This document shows positions 10,850 through 21,230 of a DNA stretch of 64,000 nt, one piece after another; positions within the stretch are counted from its first letter, which is position 1; each line of letters begins with the position of its first letter. Source of the DNA: Bactericera cockerelli (taxonomy: Eukaryota; Arthropoda; Insecta; Hemiptera; Triozidae); contig CM044956.1 in the NCBI GenBank assembly GCA_024516035.1, positions 55,681,233-55,745,232 on the forward strand. Reading direction: 5' to 3'. Made by a program: the position numbers and the translations under genes. The notes below the pieces were generated by a model that saw only the letters and a list, made by a program, of their open reading frames with translations, had not been told where the DNA came from and ran no database searches.

Positions 10850-11560
10850 GTATGGTGAAGAAGTTCTGGTGAAACTTAAAGGAAGAGAAGGAGAATATGG
10901 ATGAGTTGAAGGAAGAGAAGGTGACGGAAATTCAATGGGAGGAAAATCAGGAGAAGCAGAATAAGAAGAATAAAGAGACAGTGAAAAATGAGTAAAGAGG
11001 GAAGAAGAAACAGGAAAGAAAAGAATTGTTAGAGAACAAAAAGATAGCAAAAAAAGTGAGTAAAAAAATAAGAAAGATAAGAAGAAAAAAAATCAGAAGT
11101 AAGAGGATTTGGAAGAAAACAAGAAGATAAGGATACGAAAGATGAAGAGAAAGAAAAGACAGGAAAGAGAAGAAATATTAAGGGAATCAAATAAGGAGAG
11201 GAAAATTTAGAAGACGTGAAGACAAGAAAAACTAGAATACATGATGAAGAAGGTACAGAGAATAATGAAGAAGAAGCCGGGAGATAAGTAGTTGTAAAAG
11301 AACAAGAAGATAAGGAGACTAAAGAAAATGAGACAAGGAAAAAATGAAGTATCAAGAGAACAAGATAAAGAGATGAAAACGTAGAAAAGGTGCAGTAAAA
11401 AGAGGAGTATAAGAACGAGTAAAAAGTGAAGAAGAAACAGGTGGAGAAGGAAAACAAGAGAACAGGATAAGTAGAACGAGATGAAAGTAAAAGGTAGATG
11501 GAAAGGTGTAAGAGGGAAAATTGAGATAGTGAAAGAGGTGAATGAGGATGTGGACGAGGA
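10850..11560 (+). repeat. Second polypurine tract
   Basis: About 700 bp dominated by A and G (gaagaagaa, aaggaaaac). The minus-strand Ser/Phe-rich frames at 10697-11457 follow from the composition. Confidence 0.7.
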
Positions 11561-12109
11561 AATAAAATACAGGGAACCTGTAGTTTGTTGATTTACTGAA
11601 AGGATGCTTCCTTGTTAGAGATGACTTCTAAATCGGAGTGATGAAAACTTGTGGAAACTTCTGATGTGTATGATTGCTCATCTTGTTTGTATTGGGTAGC
11701 GATGGTGTTCTTTCTCTTTGCTCTGGAAGTTGTAGTTGTAGTTGCAGCTGTTGTTGTTGTTTCTGTTTTTCTCATTAACTTGTTTTTGTTGCTTTATTTG
11801 CTGTTCTTCAGATTTTTTCAGTTAGTTATTAGTAGTTACAGATATACCTTGTAGGACTATGGTCTTCTCAAGTATGCAACTTCACTTGGTTATAATACAC
11901 CTTGTATTTACGTTACGGTCTTCTCAAGTATGCAACTTGAGGAGCACGTCCCCCGAGAATTCCGAGACTTGGCGCAAATCCCGAAGATGTTTTCACTTAT
12001 TTATGGCCATGCCCTGGTGGTGTGGTAAACGCTTCTCTTGGTTAAGAAATGAACTGTAACACGAGTCGAGATATTACTCACACCGGTATTGAGGTTTGAG
12101 GAGGGAGTA

Positions 12110-12870
12110 CTTTGAGGGCAAATGGTATGACGGGGATAGGATCTGAAGTAGAAAAGGATATAGCTCCCCATTCTAGTGTGATGGTATTGTAGAGAGTATT
12201 GCGGGGTCTAAAAGAGGAAAGGATGGCTAAGAAGAAATATTTTCTGAGCAAATGATAATGTTATGATAAGAATAGGATCTCAAAGGGAAAAAAATAGCTA
12301 GGAAGGAGTACATATTTTGTGGGCAAATGGTATGTCAGAAGTAGGATCTGAAAGACACAAGGATAACTATTAAGGAGTATGTATTTTTTGGACAAATGGT
12401 ATGACAGGGAATTGGATCTAAGGAATACAATAGCTAGGAAAAAGTATTTTTTGGGCAAATAGTATGACGGGTATTGGATCTGAAAGACAAAGAATAGCTA
12501 GGAAGGAGTATTTTCTGGGCAAATGGTTAAGATAGGAATTGGATCTGAAAGAGAAATAACATATATGGGCAAATGGTATGACAGAAGTAGGATCTGAAAG
12601 ACACAAAGGAAACTATTAAGGAGTAGGTATTTTCTGGACAAATGGTATGGCAGGATTTGATCTGAAAGAGAATACAATAGCTGGGAAGAAGTATTTCCTG
12701 GGCAAATAGTATGACGGGTAATGGATCTGAAAGGGAATAAGATAGCTAGGAAGCAGTACATATTTGTGGGAAAATAATATGACGGGATAGGATCTAAAAG
12801 AGAATAGGTTAGCTTGGAAGGAGTCTTTTGTCGGAAAATGGTCTGACAGAAATAGGATCTGAAAGAAGGA
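12110..12870 (+). repeat. Diverged tandem repeats, unit about 60-70 bp
   Basis: Roughly a dozen imperfect units built from ggcaaatggtatgac, a short gap, aggatctgaaagag, then atagctaggaaggagta and ttttctgg. Unit length varies through indels. The short minus-strand frames here only read through the repeats. Confidence 0.75.
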
Positions 12871-13149
12871 AGAATTGCAATATGTGGTGAAGTTGTGGAA
12901 GAAGGAAGGTTGCAAAGGGGTAATGTTTAGAAGAAGTGGAAAGAAGTATTGGTGGGTGAGAAGTAATACAGGGAATGTGAGGTAGTCATAAATTAAAGGG
13001 TATTGAGGGAGAGGTGAACAGGATGAAGATAAGAATTTCTTGGTGAGTTGCATTGTGGAATGGTATGCAACAGAGGGAGGGACAGAGAGAAAGAGAGACA
13101 ATGGTATGCAACTAAGGACATAGAGGTATAAGTTAGAATTTAAGAAAAG

Positions 13150-13480
13150 ACAAAAAAGGAAGATTTTCGATCTCTTTCAAATATTTTAAGGAGATAGAGA
13201 ATTGTTTGTTATGCACATTTCTGAAGGTTCTTAAGAGATACAGACATATTTGGTAATATATCTTTTTCAAGGTTCTGGAGCAGATGTTAGAGTAATACCT
13301 ACTTATTACTTAAGAATTATTTTTTTCAAGGTTTTTTAGAAGAAAAGAAATATTAGGTACCTATGTATTTTTTCAAGATTATTGAAGAAAAAAGAATCTT
13401 TCTATTTCAAGTAGAGAAATTCCTGGTATCTAAGTACATTTTTCAAGGTATTGAAATGTTTCTTGTTTTTTTCTCAATTG
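13150..13480 (+). repeat. Old, decayed tandem-like sequence
   Basis: The motif tttttcaaggttnt recurs near 13267, 13323, 13369 and 13440 at roughly 45-70 bp spacing, separated by AT-rich sequence. Confidence 0.45.
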
Positions 13481-13974
13481 TTTATGTTTTACATATTGCT
13501 GAATATTCTGGGATTTCACATCTTTCTCGATTTCCTCTCTTCCAAAGTCCTAAAGGATCCCTGTATTTTTAAAAGGAATTGTTACTTAGATCTAGATATT
13601 TTCCATTCCCAGTATAATATCTTGGATAAAACTTCTGTAGCAGGAACCAATTAGGTGGTGTTCTGAAAATCCTAATTCGAGCGAGATAGCAGCAATAAGT
13701 TATCATTTCCGAAGTGAAAAAAAGTTCGGAACATAAATTTGCAAAATGACAAACTACAAAACACTAAGTTGGCAAGCTCGAGCGTTTTAATTGTGAAGAA
13801 TTTGCTGAAATCTCGCACAAAAGCTGGAGCTTCGCGAAAGTTTAAGACACTGTCTCTGAAAGAAGTTAGCACTGGGGGATTAGTTTCTCACTAACTTGTG
13901 CTTTGATTTAGCACGAGCTATCATTTTGTACTTATTGGTGTATCTTTAACTTGAGGAGGTGGGGGAGAGAAGAT

Positions 13975-14192
13975 AAAGAGGGATGCCCAAGCTTAGGTGG
14001 AGAGATAAAGTGGAGCAAGATTTGAGAAAGTTGGAAGAGAGAGGATGCTCTAGCCCTAGACAGAAGCAAGTGGAGAACAAGACTGCTACAGATCAATGCC
14101 GACCCCCAGCAGGATTGGAAAAGTTAAAGTTAAAGAAAGTAACATGTATTCATAACTTCTCAGGCTGGCTTATTCAATTGGAAGATTGTTAA
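13975..14192 (+). pseudogene. RTE-like retrotransposon 3' fragment, first half
   Basis: A frame starting near 13983 reads PKLRWRDKVEQDLRKL followed by EERG, then an off-register stretch, then AGLEKLK. This resembles the C-terminal end of ORF2 in RTE-like non-LTR elements (the RWRD-V---LR-LG pattern). It continues after the inserted element into a 3' tail at 15194-15434. A related minus-strand 3' end with the same aaagttaaagtta boundary is at 33846-34065. Confidence 0.6.
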
Positions 14193-15193
14193 CCTTTTGC
14201 ACTCCAGTGAAAAAAAAAAAAAATGGAACTGCCCATACGGTCCAGTGCATGTCCCACATGCAACCATAGAAACGCCGCTACATCCAGTATAAAATTCACA
14301 AGAACAGTCCTTAAGGTCCAGTGCATGTCCCCAATGCAACTATTAATAACGCTCTTACGGTCCAGTGCATGTCCCACATGCAAGATTTCCCTCCACTTTA
14401 TTCGATTTCATTTTATATTTTCCTTTAATTATCAGCCTATCAGATTTATTCTAATCGATTCGTGATATTCCGTAGAATATTTACGAACAAGTCAAAAGTG
14501 TCTAAAATGTAAGCCAGCTGTGTAAACAAACATTATTATAAGTGCAACCTGCGGAAGGTTGGTTCAGTGTAGTACCTGTTCTATCGTCTTTATTTCTGTT
14601 ATAAAAATGTTTAAAAGAAAACTGTATAGTTTTATAGGTAAAGAAGAAGCAAAGAAAATTCGAAATTTACTTTGTGGTAAGTAATTTATTTTCTTTATAT
14701 GTTTATTTGAGGGTCAAAGATACCTCTGCAAAGTATATCTCTGTCTCTTTCTAGCACACTTGTTGACATGAGTTAGACAAAGATGGATGATGTGTGATAC
14801 AGGGTGGCGTTGTTAGCATTGATTTCACATCCCTCTTCAACACATTCTCTTTTTGTACTTCCACTACCTACCTTTTATTAACAGTGTTTTATACCTAATT
14901 ATTTACCCATTTTTAGCTCCCATATCGCTAATTGGGGATCTATTGTTCTTTTTACAAAGTCAAAAGTTTGGGTCGTCTACAAACACCCTGTATACAAGGT
15001 CTGTAATTTGAAAGAAAAAATCTACTGGACCGTAGCGCTTCGTTTCTTTCCGAAACAACTCGACCTGATGAACAAACAAAACAATGCATGTGGGACATGC
15101 ACTGGACCTTAAGGACTGTTCTAGTGAATTTTATACTGGAGTGTAGCGGCGTTTAGATGGTTGCATGTGGGACATGCACTGGACCGTAAAAGG
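14193..15193. mobile_element. piggyBac-like non-autonomous element, 1001 bp
   Basis: The ends read TTAA|ccttttgcac on the left and gtaaaagg|TTAA on the right, so the element is bounded by the TTAA duplication diagnostic of piggyBac and starts with a typical ccttt terminus. Long inverted subterminal regions carry five copies of ggtccagtgcatgtccc (14241, 14314, 14358; inverted near 15085 and 15163). In four of these, tgcatgt and acatgca face each other around ccc. There is no full transposase. Confidence 0.85.
14607..14676 (+). pseudogene. Possible transposase first-exon remnant inside the piggyBac-like element
   Basis: An ATG at 14607 opens a short basic frame (MFKRKLYSFIGKEEAKKIRN...) that runs into ggtaagt, a good 5' splice-site match, at about 14676. 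The downstream part is missing. It may be the retained 5' exon of an internally deleted autonomous parent, or coincidence. Confidence 0.35.
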
Positions 15194-15434
15194 TTAAGTT
15201 TGTGGCGTTTCTGGGGTGTTCAACGTCGCTTTCAACTGGATGGTCATAGTCATAATAAAGAGATTGCCATAGGCAATAACCCCGCCCTTTAGTTAGGACA
15301 TATGTATATATTTTATTTATTTTTTTCTTGTTTATATTATTAATACTGTCAATTTTATATTTAATTTTTACCGTTGTTTGTCTGTATATAATTATGTTCT
15401 GCTAATAAAGAGTTTCTAAATAAATAAATAAATT
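15194..15434 (+). repeat. RTE-like retrotransposon 3' fragment, second half, with (aaat)n tail
   Basis: Contains gagattgccataggcaata, gcccttta, gttaggacatat and an end in aaataaataaataaa. The same 3' sequence occurs inverted at 33846-34065 and 59897-60085. The first 50 bases resemble the tail of the 5S SINE (caacgtcgctttcaactgg). Confidence 0.65.
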
Positions 15435-15513
15435 ATAACTACGGGGATTTTACCCTCCATTTGGTGGAAACTTATAAATTAACTAGGTACCTAGATTATC
15501 CTCACGTGGCTTG

Positions 15514-15613
15514 NNNNNNNNNNNNNNNNNNNNNNNNNNNNNNNNNNNNNNNNNNNNNNNNNNNNNNNNNNNNNNNNNNNNNNNNNNNNNNNNNNNNNNN
15601 NNNNNNNNNNNNN
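15514..15613. other. Assembly gap (100 N)
   Basis: A run of 100 unknown bases, the conventional size for a gap of unknown length. Frames spanning it are meaningless. Confidence 0.99.
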
Positions 15614-16002
15614 ATATCTCAGATCCCGTTGCTATATTTGCTGAAATATCTCCGCGCCTCATTGAACTTGACATAATACAGGAATATTATACTTTTATCA
15701 TGTTTTATTGCCTTTGAGAAGTTCTTTTAGTAAGAGGGTGGATGTTATGTAGGGGTTGGCGTCATTCCGTTATACATTTTATGAGTCCATTTTGTATCTT
15801 TATGTATGTTTTGTATGTCAATGTGAGAACCCGGACTCCCTCAATGTAGCAGACCTAGAATTTTGCCTCATGACTCATTAGTTATAAAAAATTTCAAACT
15901 CCAAATGGAACACCAAAATTGCATATTCCATAGCTATTCGTGAAGTTCTTTACTATCTGTAATATGTTAAATTGTACTATGAAAGGAAGTACTTCTGAAT
16001 TT
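15614..16002. other. No gene recognised
   Basis: AT-rich sequence between the gap and a SINE. Nothing recognised. Confidence 0.4.
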
Positions 16003-16003
16003 T

Positions 16004-16128
16004 ACCGACCTCAGTAGCTTGATCGATAAGGCGGCGGACTTGTAACCTGGAGGTCGGTGGTTCAAGTCTCACGTTCAGCAAATACTGACTAATTGTAACA
16101 GCACGAAAATATGATATGATAACTAACT
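16004..16128 (+). repeat. SINE-1 variant with a different tail
   Basis: The head (ccgacctcagtagcttgatc through ggttcaagtc) is nearly identical to SINE-1. The tail diverges at once (tcacgttcagcaaatactg) and ends in atgatatgataac. It is either a subfamily or a chimeric copy. Confidence 0.7.
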
Positions 16129-16449
16129 GGTTATCATTAGCAAAACTGGTCTCAGAGAATGAGGAAGTGAACATTGAATGACGCGTGTTCTTTTCGTAAT
16201 CTTTTTAAAAATTTGAAAATTAAAAAGTGCATAGTTAAATTATCTTTTCAATATATTTTATTTCTGGATAATATGGACTGTTAGTTAAACTTATTTGTGG
16301 TTTTTATAACTCTTTTTTTAAGTAAAATCTTGAGAAAGATATCACAATTTCAAGTTTAATAATTAATTTTCAAAGTTAAATTGATTTTCTTTGATTCTAT
16401 TGACATTGTAGTGTGCTCTAACCTTTCGCTACCCTAAAATTTATACTAC

Positions 16450-17502
16450 ATGGACTCATTTAATGTAACTACAGTAAGTGGTAAATACCGTTTAACACTG
16501 GATGATTACACTTTTGGCTACTTTAGTCGAAATAGTATCGGGCAAATAAAATGGGCATGTGTTTCTAAGCCCTGCTCAGCTCATGTGATCACCAACAAGG
16601 AAAAAGACAAAATAGTTGGAGGAGATTTTGTCCATTCCCACGACAAGGAGTCACTGAAGACACCGACATCTACAAGACATGGAAGTGGCGACAAACTCAA
16701 GTCAATCGTGACACCGGAGTGTTCACAGAAAACTCCCAAGACCAACATGACACAGGAGTGTTCTCAAGTTACACCTCAACTGACACCTAGCCAGGCTGGA
16801 GCAGGCGAAGCCAGCCAGAACCTCACGGATCCCACTCAAGCTCTGCTGACGGAACGAAACGCTGCCATCGATACCATTGCTACCAAGGAGATGAAGAACG
16901 AGGAGCTGCAGGCTGAGCTAGAGGACTGCAAGGCGCTGATAACTTCATTGCGGACTACAATACAGACTCTGGAGGCTGCCTGGGAGCTGGATAGGACTGA
17001 ACTAGATAAGTTCAGAAAACAAACTAGTCTCACTCATTGTAGGCGTAAGCTAAGTGTTTTAGGTGATAGTCATTTGCACAATTTAGAGTCTGTCTTGCGC
17101 AAAGCGCTCCCTGACACTTACGATGTCAAGTGCTATCCCAAGTCAGGACTGGGCCTGAAAGATATTTGCAGCCAACCAGTGCGCGAGCATAGTGGTGAGG
17201 ATTGCGTAGTTATCTTTGCAGGAACAAATGACGTGTGTAAGCAGGCCTGGTCTGCAACTCAAATTTGTTTGAATGACATTGTAAACAAATTCAATTCTTG
17301 TAAATTGGTTTTCATCTTGGTTCCACCACGTAAAAATTCTACTGAATTTAACAACCACATTTATTCTTTCAATGTAAAAATTAGTAACTATCTAAGGGGA
17401 AAAGGTATTCCATTCTTGAATCCAGCACTTGTTTTGATGAAAAATAATTACAGCAAAGATAAACAACACTTAAATAAGATAGGTAAAGGTAATATAAGCT
17501 AA
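16450..17502 (+). CDS. Retrotransposon ORF1: FLYWCH-type finger, coiled coil, SGNH esterase
   Basis: A 350-residue protein. Residues about 12-65 match a FLYWCH-type zinc finger (Trp35, Cys37, Cys42, then HSH at 62-64). A Thr/Ser/Pro-rich linker follows (70-125), then a likely coiled coil at about 135-190. From about 198 there is an SGNH hydrolase fold: GDSH at 205-208 (nucleophile Ser), GTND at 258-261, and D337 with H340 in DKQHLNKIG as the remaining catalytic pair. Esterase domains are known in CR1 ORF1 proteins, which bind the element's RNA. The FLYWCH module is a less familiar partner. The frame ends with TAA two bases before the next ATG, directly after the last SGNH motif. The downstream frame may originally have been part of the same protein. 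SGNH assignment is firm; FLYWCH rests on spacing and key residues. Confidence 0.85.
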   Translation: MDSFNVTTVSGKYRLTLDDYTFGYFSRNSIGQIKWACVSKPCSAHVITNKEKDKIVGGDFVHSHDKESLKTPTSTRHGSGDKLKSIVTPECSQKTPKTNMTQECSQVTPQLTPSQAGAGEASQNLTDPTQALLTERNAAIDTIATKEMKNEELQAELEDCKALITSLRTTIQTLEAAWELDRTELDKFRKQTSLTHCRRKLSVLGDSHLHNLESVLRKALPDTYDVKCYPKSGLGLKDICSQPVREHSGEDCVVIFAGTNDVCKQAWSATQICLNDIVNKFNSCKLVFILVPPRKNSTEFNNHIYSFNVKISNYLRGKGIPFLNPALVLMKNNYSKDKQHLNKIGKGNIS

Positions 17503-17503
17503 A

Positions 17504-18070
17504 ATGATAAAGTCTCATATGCTGGAAAGCAAAGATTACCAATCTCTCTCGAAACCAACTAAGCCCACTGGTACTGAAAGGGTCCCAGTATCAACAAGTA
17601 AGAAGGAGGTGATTAGAAATAGAAATCAAAGTAGTGGGAGTAGAGCAGCTAAGCCTAAGCCTAATCATACTTATCAATTTACTGATACTTATCAAAGCAA
17701 TGATAAGAGAACAAAGCTCGAGCCTATGCGACGGTACAATGGTGACGTCAGGAATAGGTTTAACAAGGGGGAAATGGGTAGGACTCAGAAATCTAATCAC
17801 CAAAATCGAGTTTTTCGTAATAGTTCTCATAAGACTAGAAATAAATTTGGTAGATCCTCTGGGTATCCTCGTGAATCTCGTGATTTCAGATCCAAGTATA
17901 TCGCGGCCACACCCCCACCAGAGTATTACTCTTATGGCTATGGGTACCCCCCTTATCTCCAGTACCCCCCTCATTCTTACTATGAACCTGACTGTTTTGA
18001 TTACTATCCGGACTACGACAACTATTACCAGGACATAAATTTCGAATCCAAAAACCGTTTTTTCTACTAA
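17504..18070 (+). CDS. ORF1 second segment: Arg/Lys- then Tyr/Pro-rich nucleic-acid-binding tail
   Basis: A 188-residue frame starting at ATG 17504, one base after the TAA that ends the SGNH protein (taaaatg). Residues 1-130 are rich in Arg, Lys, Asn and Ser. Residues 135-180 are Tyr/Pro/Gly-rich (YGYGYPPYLQYPPHSYYEP), a low-complexity composition seen in RNA-binding and condensate-forming proteins. No globular domain is seen. Its first codons (MIKSHML) look like a direct continuation of the GKGNIS end of the preceding frame, so either one inserted base split a single ORF1 of about 540 codons, or termination-reinitiation or +1 slippage at this stop joins the two. Its last 32 bases overlap the open ORF2 frame. 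Confidence 0.65.
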   Translation: MIKSHMLESKDYQSLSKPTKPTGTERVPVSTSKKEVIRNRNQSSGSRAAKPKPNHTYQFTDTYQSNDKRTKLEPMRRYNGDVRNRFNKGEMGRTQKSNHQNRVFRNSSHKTRNKFGRSSGYPRESRDFRSKYIAATPPPEYYSYGYGYPPYLQYPPHSYYEPDCFDYYPDYDNYYQDINFESKNRFFY

Positions 18071-21000
18071 CAAGACGTCGACTCTTATAAAGAGTAAGAA
18101 GCATTTCACCCATTTATTAATTTCTCCTTCTAAAAACTCAAAACACCATCCTTGCAACTCTGGCACTGACTCTAACTTTATTTCATTCGAGAGAAATAAT
18201 GAACATCCTAATTCAGTACCCCAGATAAATGGGGAACCTGAGCCTACCATATGTTCCCCCCCTTCTGATACGAGCCTGCCTTTTGACTCTTCTTTATGTT
18301 TAACAGATGACTCTGATAGTAATGATAGTGGGGTCTCTAATACAATTAGTGGGACTAACACTAACTTATTACTTAGCAAGAGTAGCATACTCACGTATGT
18401 CTCGTCCTATCCCAAATGTCTAAACTGTGTACATTTTAATGCACAGAGCTTGTCAGCTCACATACATGAAATTAGGAATATTATTGACAATACGAATGTG
18501 CATGCCGTACTAATATCGGAATCATGGCTTAAGCCATCGTTATCCGACAGTATCGTTAATATTCCAGGGTATGTTTTGGTAAGACATGATAGAGTGAAGA
18601 GAAGGGGTGGCGGCGTTGCGATTTTTATTCGTAACGACATTACACACAAAGTTGTGTCTACAAGTAATGCTTCATTGGAGAGAGGCATAGAGTTCATGGC
18701 AGTTGAGTTGGTTGTGAGATCTATAAAGATCTTGGTCACTGTGGTTTACAAACCACCTGACATCAGTCAATTGGGCGAGTTTGATGATCTCATTGCCTCT
18801 GCCATACCCCAATATGAACATGTAATCATCATGGGAGACCTAAATGTAAATCTGCTAAACAAAAACTTACCAGTAGCAACGAGGTTTATTGAAACTATGT
18901 CGTCTTATAGCCTGACAATCTTGCCATCATCTCCTACTCACCACAGTCCGAATCACCCAGCATCGCTTCTCGATCTGACAATGGTTGCCAGGAGTGACAA
19001 AGTTATTAAGTATGACCAAATACCTGCTCCAGGCATATCATATCATAATCTCATTTTTATGGCCTACTCCATCAAAGTTCCTAAATATCCTGCTCAACAT
19101 ATCAGGTACCGTGACTTGAAATCCATCGATCAGGATACTTTCGCTGAATATCTAAATAGTCAAGATTTGAATATTTTTGAGTCTGTAAATGATTTAAATG
19201 CCAAGGTCGCACTTCTCAATGATAAGGTGACACAAGTGTTCGATCACTTCGCTCCTATCAGAGAGGCGCGCGTTACAAGACCTCCCATCCCTTGGATGAC
19301 TCCTGCAATTAAAGCCAGTATGCGTGATCGTGACAAACTATTTGTACACTACCGACATCAACGCACACAGGAGTCATTGCAAGCATACAAAACAAAAAAG
19401 AATCTTACAAACTATATAGTGCGAAAGGCCCAGAGAAATTTTTCTCGTGGCATAATGCATGGGGGTCCGAAATCAATGTGGAAAAAGCTGAACAGTGTAG
19501 GATTGGGCAATGTAAAAGTTCATAGTTCTATATCTGTGGAGCTCGATCATCTAAATGACTACTTTGTCTCAGTTGTTCCCCCTCCCTGCAGTTCTCTGAA
19601 AGCACATGTGTTGCAGCAGATTGACACTGAACCCGTCTCAGTTGCTTTGTCTTCCGAAGTCAATTTTGATTTTATCGAAGTTTCTACCGATAATGTCAGA
19701 AATTCAATCCTGTCGATTAAATCCAAGGCTTCTGGGTATGATGGTCTTGATCTGACGATGCTGAAAATGTGTTTGGCATTCTTTTTATCTGCCATTACAT
19801 TAATATTTAATGAATCTTTTTCCATTGGAAAATTTCCAGATCTTTGGAAATTTTCAAACATTATACCTTTGAAAAAAGTTAATAATCCCTCCTCTTGTGC
19901 TGACTACCGGCCGATATCTTTGTTGCCTCTTTTGTCTAAGGGTTTGGAAAAGCTGGCAGTTCGACAGATACTTTCATTTGTTGAAAAGTATGATATTCTT
20001 GATCCATATCAATCTGGGTTCAGACGTTTACACAGTACTGCAACAGCACTTGTGAAGGTCACAACCGATATCCGTGTTGCCCTTGACCAAAAAAAGGTCA
20101 CAATACTGGTTTTACTCGATATGAGTAAAGCATTTGACAGTGTCGACTTTGACATACTTCTCAGGCTTCTCAAAAAGATGCATTTCTCGGATAATGCTCT
20201 ATCCTGGATAGAGTCTTACCTGAGGGATCGACGTCAGCGCGTCTCCTGTGATGGTAAGTTGTCTGATTGGCTGCCAATACGTTCGGGGGTTCCACAGGGG
20301 TCAGTGGCCGGTCCTTCGTTGTTTGCACTGTACATTTCAAGCATTAGAGGTGTCTTTGAACATTGCAGATATCATGTTTACGCGGATGATGTCCAAGTTT
20401 ATATTCACTGCTTGCCTGAGGATATCGCCCGCACCATTCAGCTGCTTAATGACGATCTTGGTAGATTTTCATTGTGGGCTAAAAGTTTGTTCTTAATACC
20501 AAACCCTTCAAAAACACAAGCACTAGTAGTGGGAACAAACAATTTTGTCACTACTCTTTCATCACTGAACTTGCCTCCAGTAATGCTAAATGCGAATCCT
20601 ATACCTTTCAGTAATAATGCAAAAAACCTTGGCATTTTCATTGATACTACTCTGTCCTGGTCCAGACATGTTTCTGAAATACGAAAGAAAGTCTTTTACT
20701 CCCTGCATACATTGAGTAAGTTCAGAAACGTCTTTCCCAAATATCTCAAGAAGAAGTTGGTTGAATCTTTGATTCTTCCAATTTTCGACTATTGTGATAT
20801 TGTGTATTGTGGACTTAGTGCTGACTCAAAACGCTCCCTACAGGTTGCACAAAATGCATGTGTGCGGTATGTTCTAAATTTGAAAAGATTCGATCATGTC
20901 TCAGAATCTTACCGTTCTCTAGACTGGATGGATCTTGACAAAAGAAGAAACCTGCACACATTGCTAACTCTGTTCAAGGTTTTTCATCTGCCATTTCCTG

Positions 21001-21230
21001 TGTATATCTCAGAGCTTTTTGATTTCCTTGCTGACACAAATAGTTTCAGCACTAGGTCAGCCACAAGTAGGTTACTCACGGTTCCACTACACCGCACCTC
21101 TGCATATGAGAAATCTTTCCACATCATAGCAGTCCGGTTGTGGAATACAATACCGATGGAGGCAAGAAATGTACAAACATTAGAAATGTTTAAATCCTGT
21201 GTAGTCAAATTCTTAAAACCTTTAGAATAA
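18039..21230 (+). CDS. Retrotransposon ORF2: AP endonuclease and reverse transcriptase
   Basis: The frame is open from 18039, after a TAA at 18036-18038, to the TAA at 21230. I see no ATG before the endonuclease begins near 18430 (VHFNAQSL), so the start is uncertain and may depend on the overlap with the preceding frame. The N-terminal apurinic endonuclease-like domain shows NAQSL, SESWL, a GDLNVNLL Asp/Asn motif and a late SYHNL block. The reverse transcriptase follows, with DYRPISLLPLLSK, LDMSKAFDSVDFD, SGVPQGSV and catalytic YADD at about 20379-20390. A C-terminal region with HTLLTLFKV and RLWNTIPMEA closes the frame, as in CR1/Jockey elements. The product nicks target DNA and primes reverse transcription of its own RNA. 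Confidence 0.92.
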   Translation: MSNPKTVFSTNKTSTLIKSKKHFTHLLISPSKNSKHHPCNSGTDSNFISFERNNEHPNSVPQINGEPEPTICSPPSDTSLPFDSSLCLTDDSDSNDSGVSNTISGTNTNLLLSKSSILTYVSSYPKCLNCVHFNAQSLSAHIHEIRNIIDNTNVHAVLISESWLKPSLSDSIVNIPGYVLVRHDRVKRRGGGVAIFIRNDITHKVVSTSNASLERGIEFMAVELVVRSIKILVTVVYKPPDISQLGEFDDLIASAIPQYEHVIIMGDLNVNLLNKNLPVATRFIETMSSYSLTILPSSPTHHSPNHPASLLDLTMVARSDKVIKYDQIPAPGISYHNLIFMAYSIKVPKYPAQHIRYRDLKSIDQDTFAEYLNSQDLNIFESVNDLNAKVALLNDKVTQVFDHFAPIREARVTRPPIPWMTPAIKASMRDRDKLFVHYRHQRTQESLQAYKTKKNLTNYIVRKAQRNFSRGIMHGGPKSMWKKLNSVGLGNVKVHSSISVELDHLNDYFVSVVPPPCSSLKAHVLQQIDTEPVSVALSSEVNFDFIEVSTDNVRNSILSIKSKASGYDGLDLTMLKMCLAFFLSAITLIFNESFSIGKFPDLWKFSNIIPLKKVNNPSSCADYRPISLLPLLSKGLEKLAVRQILSFVEKYDILDPYQSGFRRLHSTATALVKVTTDIRVALDQKKVTILVLLDMSKAFDSVDFDILLRLLKKMHFSDNALSWIESYLRDRRQRVSCDGKLSDWLPIRSGVPQGSVAGPSLFALYISSIRGVFEHCRYHVYADDVQVYIHCLPEDIARTIQLLNDDLGRFSLWAKSLFLIPNPSKTQALVVGTNNFVTTLSSLNLPPVMLNANPIPFSNNAKNLGIFIDTTLSWSRHVSEIRKKVFYSLHTLSKFRNVFPKYLKKKLVESLILPIFDYCDIVYCGLSADSKRSLQVAQNACVRYVLNLKRFDHVSESYRSLDWMDLDKRRNLHTLLTLFKVFHLPFPVYISELFDFLADTNSFSTRSATSRLLTVPLHRTSAYEKSFHIIAVRLWNTIPMEARNVQTLEMFKSCVVKFLKPLE

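Noticed and set aside
17591..18394. A 267-codon frame on the minus strand
   Set aside because: Antisense shadow of ORF1 and ORF2 of the CR1-type element; no recognisable domain.
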